A DNA stretch of 64,000 nucleotides from Dryococelus australis. Its lineage: Eukaryota > Arthropoda > Insecta > Phasmatodea > Phasmatidae. The notes under the pieces are model-generated. The model had not been told where the DNA came from and made no database searches. It saw nothing but the letters and a program-made list of their open reading frames with translations. Below are positions 58,598 through 64,000 of this stretch, piece by piece; the first letter of the stretch is position 1, and each line of letters opens with the position of its first letter. The stretch lies in the NCBI GenBank assembly GCA_029891345.1, contig CM056994.1, forward strand, positions 62,729,251 through 62,793,250, given 5' to 3'. A program made the position numbers and the translations under genes.

Positions 58598-60830
58598 ATG
58601 CAAACACGTCATCGTGCATTATCTTTATCATTGTTTAATTGTATGGCATTCCAAAATGATCCTGAAATTTATTACTGTTCACATTCCAACATTGATATTA
58701 GTGCAATAGATAAAGTATGTCAACATCGCAATGCGTTGAAATTAAAAAAAAATGAAAAATCTGAAATGAGTTATGCAGATGAAAATGTTGTCTTACCAGA
58801 ATTGAATACACCACCTGAACCATTAGCATCATTTATGTTGGGTGTGAGCCAAGAATCAAAATTGTTTTTGAGCAAAATTAAAAAATTTAACTCATGCTTT
58901 CAAATGACTGTTTGGTGTAACAAAAATAATTACCAATGATGATGGAAGAAATTTCTAAACATCATTTCAGATTCAAGGACAAGTGTATCCTCAAATAGGA
59001 TCTTTACTCCCCATGACAGAAAATGCACCAAAATTTTTGCAAATTAATCTTCTAGGTGATTAGGAGATTCAAGTTACTTTACACTGTCAATACAATCATA
59101 TTGAAAACATGCAAGAACACTCTACTGTTGAATCATTGGAAACATTATTGGAAGAAAGAAATCAATTGATTCAAGTATTCAAACAAGCTTCAACCAGAAC
59201 ACAAAATAATAATTATAAGGTTGTCATTAAAGCAAACAAAGATCCAGGTGGTCAACATCCAGGAAGATATAATAAACCAACAATTAATGAAGGATCGATT
59301 GTCATAGTTGGTGAACAATTTGAATGTGATATCAAAATTATGCGCAGAAATAACACAGTTCAAACCATACAAGACACACATCGATCATACAATGCTTTAC
59401 AATATCCACTTATATTCTGGGAAGAAGAGGATGGATATCATTTCAATTATAAGCAAAGAAATCCAACAGCAGATGCTGGGAAAAAAAAAGAAAAAAAAAA
59501 GTTAGCGCTAGAACTTCTATGCGTATCGAATAATGGTTCGACAAAATAAAGACAATCATATTGAGATGTCGTCAATTGTTTCACCAATACATTGTGGATA
59601 TGTATGCAAAAATTGAGAGCGAACAGTTGAGATATATTCATTTAAATCAAGCCAAATTACGTTCTGAGGAATATATCCATTTACGTGATGCAATTAATAG
59701 CAACATAGATAGTAATTTGATTATCAATGATATTGGATCTATGTATACTCCCATCTTCTTATACTGGTAGTCCACGTCATATGAAAGAATACATACAGGA
59801 TGCAATGACATGTTCGGGTTTATGGTCAACCAGATTTATTTATTACATTTACTTGCAATGCAATCTAAAGTAGGATGAAATTAGTAAACTTTTGTTGAAT
59901 GGACATACACCAAGTGATCGACATGACATCACTGCAAGTGTTTTTAAATAAAAATTAATAACTATCATTGATTTTAAAAGTTAAGCATCATGTATTTGGC
60001 AAAACATGCTGTTGGCTGTATTCTATAGGGTAGCAGAAACATGGTTTGCCTCATGCTCATTTTTTTAATTTGGTTGACTGAAAAAATTGATCAAATTATT
60101 TCAGTTGAGATACCAGACCCAGAAATTGAGCCTGATTTATTTGACATAGTTACTACATATATGATCCATGGCCCATGCGGTGCACAAAATCCAAATTCAC
60201 CATGCATGGATAATGGTAAATGTACAAAAGATTCCCAAAAGATCTATTGACACACACTATCACTGGCATTGATGGTTATCCGTTATATTGTTGGCGATCA
60301 ACAGAAAATGGTGGACATTCATTTACATTGAACATGCGAAAACTTGAGTTGACATCGATAATCAATGGGTGTGCAATATTCACCATTGTTATCAAAAACA
60401 TGCAAAGCACATATTAATGTTGAGTTTTGTAGTTCTGCCCAACCAACCAAATATATATTGAAATACGTGCATAAAGGAAGTGATATGGCTATTTCTGCAG
60501 TATACAACGTCAATGAAAATGATGAAACAGCAAGATATCAAATGATAGGGTATATAAGCACTAATGAAGCTGTTTGGCGTATTTTGTCATTTCCAATACA
60601 TGAACATGATCCAGCTGTTATTCATTTGGCTATACATATTCAAAATGGGCAACGCGTATATTTTAATGAACAAAATGCACTAACCAGAGCATTAACAGAA
60701 CCAAAAACAAAACTGACTGAATTTTTAAAATTATGCAAACAGTAAACACCTGTTGGTCAATTTGTAAGAACTTTACTTTATGCTGAACTTCAAACATATT
60801 TTACATGGAATAAATAACGCAAAACTTGGG
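58598..60830 (+). pseudogene. Helitron N-terminal/Rep part remnant
   Basis: MAFQNDPEIYYCSHSNIDIS and LPELNTPPEPLASFML near 58640-58850 begin the conserved Helitron-like N domain. After a frameshift come QGQVYPQIGSLLP near 58980, then TVESLETLLEERNQLIQVFK and HPGRYNKPTINE (59120-59290), and YPLIFWEEEDGYHF near 59405-59450. RCRQLFHQYIVDMYAKIESE (from 59561) and NQAKLRSEEYIHLRDAI continue in a new frame. In other frames, DLFDIVTTYMIHGPCGAQNP near 60138-60200 and FCSSAQPTKYILKYVHKGSD near 60425-60485 belong to the Rep nuclease part. Frame changes throughout make it inactive; the HUH and Tyr motifs were not read securely. Confidence 0.82.
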
Positions 60831-61179
60831 AACTTCGCAAAAAAAAAAGTAAATCAGTTGCAAATTATCCAGGAATATTTTCAACAAACATCTTAGGGAG
60901 ATTGCATACTGTTCTTCCAAAACAACGTGAATGTTTCTATTTGTGATTATTGCTGATCAACGTTCATGGACAAACTTCATTTGAATTTTTGAGGACAGTT
61001 AATGGTCAATTATATGCATTGAATTATGACACATGCACAGAATTACAATTACTAGAAGGTGATTATCATTGGAACACTACACTTAATCAAGTACGAGCTT
61101 TGTTTGCTATTTTGTTGACAACATGCTTCCCAACAAAATCCAATCAATTGTGGGAAAAATTTAAAGGATTCAATGAGTG

Positions 61180-62534
61180 AAGACATATTACATACATTAT
61201 GTACAATACTTCAAAATCCAAATTTAGCAATCTTGGTTGAAATATATAATGAAGCATTGATAAAGATTGAGGTTATATGTATGGTCATCAATAATGAGCC
61301 ACTCAAATTTGGGAATGCCATCAACTAATCGACTAGCCACTGATCTCTTCAATATTGATTTACGTGAACTAATCATTGATGTTAATGATTTGAATGGATT
61401 TGTTCAAACAAATGAACCTAAATTACTTCCAAAACAAAAAAAACTATTTACGAAACAATTAAGCATTCAATCGCTGCTCGACAAGTGCTTTTTTGGGATG
61501 CGACAGATGGAACAGTAAAAACATTTTTAATTGCAATAATATTATAAAAAATTTGTTCTAATGGTATTATTGCTCTGGCACTTGCTTCGTCCGGAATTGC
61601 AGCAACTTTATTGGATGGTGAACGAACAGCTCATTTCGCTCTTAAATTGCCTTTAAATATTCAGTCCAACGAAAATGCTTTGTGCAACATTTAAAAAATT
61701 TCTTGCATGGCTCAAGTACTTCAGCTGTCACATTATTGTTTGGGATGAATGTACAATGGCTCATAAATATGCATTAGAACATCTAAATCAAACACTTAAG
61801 GATTTGAGAGGAAACGACAGACTTTTCGGCGGTGCTTTACTTTTATTGTCTGGAGACTTCAGACAAACATTACCCATAATACCACATTCAACATATGCAG
61901 ATGAAATCAATACATGTTTAAAATCATCATCATTGTGGCAAAATGTACATACACTAAAATTAACAACGAACCTGCGTGTAAGACTTCAATATGATTTATC
62001 TGCTGAAAGATTTGCAAAACAATTGTTGGATATTGGTAATGGAAAAATGGACTACAATGATAATACTCTTATCAATTACATTGCCCAACGATTTTTGTAC
62101 AATCACGGAAACAAAAGATGAATTAATTGACAGCGTTTTTCCTGATATAAGACAATGGTACCAAAATCATCAATGGTTAAGTGAACGTGCGATATTGGCT
62201 GCTAAAAATATTAATGATGATGCTATTAATATAAAAATACAGGACATGTTACCACGCAAGGCAAGTTACTTTCAAATCAATTGATACTGTTGTAAATGAA
62301 GATGAAGGAGTCAATTATCCCACCAAAATTTTAAACTCAACTGACTTATAAGGCATACCACAACATATATTGAAATGAAAAATAGGTTCTCCAATATTAA
62401 TATTAATGCACCCTGCCTTTGTAATGGAACGAGATTGGCTGTGCGAAAAATAACAGGCAATGTTATAGAGGCTACAATTTTGATTGGCAAATTCAATGGG
62501 GAAAATGTCTTGTTGCCACAAATTCCAATAATAC
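61180..62534 (+). pseudogene. Helitron Pif1-type helicase remnant (first part)
   Basis: FGMPSTNRLATDLFNIDLRE near 61310-61370 leads into the helicase. The Walker A region near 61505-61545 reads DATDGTVKTF where active enzymes have GGTGKT, so it is degenerate. IALALASSGIAATLLDGERT follows near 61565-61630. Walker B is intact: HIIVWDECTMAHKYALEHLN near 61730-61790. LLSGDFRQTLPIIPHST (near 61850), LKLTTNLRVRLQ and QLLDIGNGKM follow. The C-terminal blocks LSERAILAAKNINDDAIN (near 62170) and APCLCNGTRLAVRKI (near 62405-62450) are in different frames. The sequence is interrupted at 62534 by the solo LTR. Confidence 0.85.
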
Positions 62535-63396
62535 TGTTACGTGCTGCAGCTGGCGCAGACTCAGCTGCCCCACGCCGTCAACTGAGACCCACCTCGCCCT
62601 CCCCTCTTCCTGGAATGATGCACTAGCTGCCTCCTGCACCCCCTTCTGGGAAACCCGTAAATACAGACAGCGACAAGACTTGCTAGCGTCGCAGACCTCC
62701 TCTCACCTGCTAGAGTTGCCGATATGTTTAGCAACGATGCAAGAATGTTCTGGTGAGACTGGCTGGCGCCTCAGCGACGCATCACGCGAGTTGGGGAAGA
62801 TTCTAGGTGGCGGCCTAAGACACTATATATATTGCAGCAACACAGCAGTCTTTGACGGAGGCTGCCTGGCCGAGTGTGTGCAAGTGAACTGAAGAGTGGA
62901 TGACAACTGGAGATTGTGGGACGATGGCGAGTGAGGTGTTCGTGGCATGAATGGACAAGAGGGTGTGGAACCGACGAGTGAAGCCTACTGTGCATGAGGG
63001 CGCTTGGAGGACTCTAGAACATTGTGACTGGCAGGACATGGACTGAACTGAGGTGGGACTGAATGGAAGTGTAATATTGATTTTATTGTAAATATTTGAA
63101 CTGTCAAATATGGACACACAAATTATAAAATAATGGTTGATACACTGTCTATTGGGACTCATATTCAATTATTTAGTTTCTTTGATGTCTGGCGCAATAA
63201 TAAATTTTATTATTTGGTATCAATTGTGAACAGTTAGTGGTATCCATTCCTTGTGAGAAGTTGAGTTGAGAGGATTTTTGCTGTAGTTATTGTAAATAAA
63301 ATTAGAAAATTATAATGAATTCTTTTATTTGATTAAGACCTCCATCCCTCAACAAACTTTGTTTAGCACACTTAATTTCTAGAGAGAATTGTAACA
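62535..63396 (+). repeat. Solo LTR inserted in the Helitron helicase
   Basis: It starts TGTTACGTGC and ends TTGTAACA, giving TGTTAC/GTAACA ends. CACTATATATATTGC at about 62821-62835 looks like a TATA region and AATAAA is at 63295-63300. The flanking tetramers are ATAC and AAAC, an imperfect target duplication. Removing the LTR and one flank rejoins the helicase reading frame. Confidence 0.75.
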
Positions 63397-63632
63397 AAAC
63401 CAAACGACACACCATTTCAGTTTAAAAGTTTACAATTACCTATTCGTTTGGCATTTGCAATATCAATCAACAAATCACAAGGAAAATCAATGCAAATATG
63501 TGGAATGATCCATGTTTTTCTTATGGACAATTGTGTATTGGATGTTCGCACATTGGTAAACTATCTGATATATTTGTTTATGCACAAGATGGAAAAACAA
63601 AAAACATTGTTCTTCAATTAGCTTTACAATAA
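63397..63632 (+). pseudogene. Helitron helicase remnant (C-terminal part)
   Basis: DTPFQFKSLQLPIRLAFAIS then INKSQGKSMQICG is the last conserved block of Helitron/Pif1 helicases (family pattern P-I-x-L-A-F-A-x-T-I-N-K-S-Q-G-Q-S). After a one-base change, the frame ends with DGKTKNIVLQLALQ and TAA. It continues the helicase from 62534 across the LTR. Confidence 0.85.
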
Positions 63633-64000
63633 ATGATTGTTAAAATAAATTATTACAAATGAGTATTGAAATTTCATATTGTTTTAAATTATAGTAACCA
63701 AAAAAGAATGCAAAATAATTTAATAAGCAGTGTTCAATGTTTATTTACATATTTGTTACACCAATTGAATTTAATTAGAACATGTAAAATATAATAATTT
63801 TACGTTAAAACAATTATCTTCATAAAATATCATACAAATTACATTTACGCCTTATTTACTATGAAGAACAAAAAAATACCAGCAGGCCACTGCCTAAAAG
63901 AAACAAAAAAAGAAAACAGGCTGCCCAGCCTGTTGACTGACATTTCTCTTTTAAGGACTGGCACTGCATGCTTTTAGCCCCAGAGTTATTTAATTAAAGT
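63633..64000. other. AT-rich 3' flank of the Helitron
   Basis: No gene. Contains the hairpin AACAGGCTG-CC-CAGCCTGTT at 63915-63934 and an A/G-rich stretch whose complement resembles the repeat at 6062-6190. Confidence 0.5.
63915..63934. repeat. 9-bp stem hairpin with 2-nt loop
   Basis: AACAGGCTG and CAGCCTGTT pair perfectly around CC. CTGA follows at 63937-63940, so a Helitron-type 3' end is conceivable but unproven. Confidence 0.6.

Larger units (their letters stand above)
58380..63632 (+). mobile_element. Broken Helitron (Rep/helicase)
   Basis: A single Helitron coding unit in many frames runs from a basic N-terminus near 58390 through a Helitron-like N domain and Rep region to a Pif1-type helicase. 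It ends in GKTKNIVLQLALQ and a stop at 63630-63632. A solo LTR interrupts the helicase. Helitron termini (5' TC, 3' hairpin with CTRR) were not located with confidence. Confidence 0.85.

Noticed and set aside
63915-63940. Hairpin plus CTGA as the exact Helitron 3' terminus
   Set aside because: The base after CTGA is C, whereas Helitrons usually insert before T, and no other copy is available to define the end.

Overview
The window looks like arthropod nuclear DNA, most likely from an insect with a large genome. The evidence is BEL/Pao, Ty3/Gypsy, hAT, pogo/Tigger and Helitron relics of the kind common in insects, plus a few short exons separated by very long introns. No bacterial operon, viral genome, rRNA gene or CRISPR array is visible.

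The only host gene I can support lies on the minus strand. Three short coding exons (50059-50207, 41747-41885, 15369-15537) have good splice sites and matching phases (0-2, 2-0, 0-1). Joined, they resemble the N-terminal TPR/alpha-helical part of the nuclear pore protein Nup358/RanBP2. Two introns of about 8.2 kb and 26.2 kb therefore separate them, and most of the recognisable mobile DNA sits in these introns or downstream.

Layout from left to right. 1-5140: 3' part of a decayed BEL/Pao retrotransposon and its LTR. 5141-5745: minus-strand copy of LTR family A. 8.4-12.6 kb: inactivated minus-strand Ty3/Gypsy element with a tRNA-Lys-type primer site. 12.6-14.4 kb: repeat families and LTR-like promoter sequence. 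15.4 kb: Nup358 exon. 16920-17665: plus-strand copy of LTR family A. 18.8-23.7 kb: DNA transposon with a dead DDE-like transposase, flanked by TGTAAC..GTTACA palindromes and interrupted by a hAT-type insert with a perfect 8-bp target duplication. 25.4-28.8 kb: element with roughly 195-bp inverted repeats around a decayed reading frame that combines FEN/XPG-like nuclease motifs with a CXC cysteine cluster. 28.9-30.3 kb: hAT fragment and pogo-like transposase. 30.7-33.1 kb: LTR-like and tRNA-derived repeats. 33.8-36.1 kb: broken hAT-like transposase with an N-terminal zinc finger. 37.6-41.4 kb: a Tigger-type element nested in another. 41.7 kb: Nup358 exon. 42.0-46.1 kb: non-autonomous hAT-type element holding a 173-bp pogo-type MITE. 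47.6 kb: transposase DNA-binding-domain fragment. 50.1 kb: Nup358 exon. 51.8-58.2 kb: SINE-like, LTR-like and hairpin sequence. 58.4-63.6 kb: broken Helitron whose helicase is split by a solo LTR.

Almost every element is inactivated by stops, frameshifts, lost catalytic residues or nested insertions. The most unusual item is the nuclease-plus-CXC element at 25.4-28.8 kb. All assignments come from reading translations and repeats by eye; no database search was possible.
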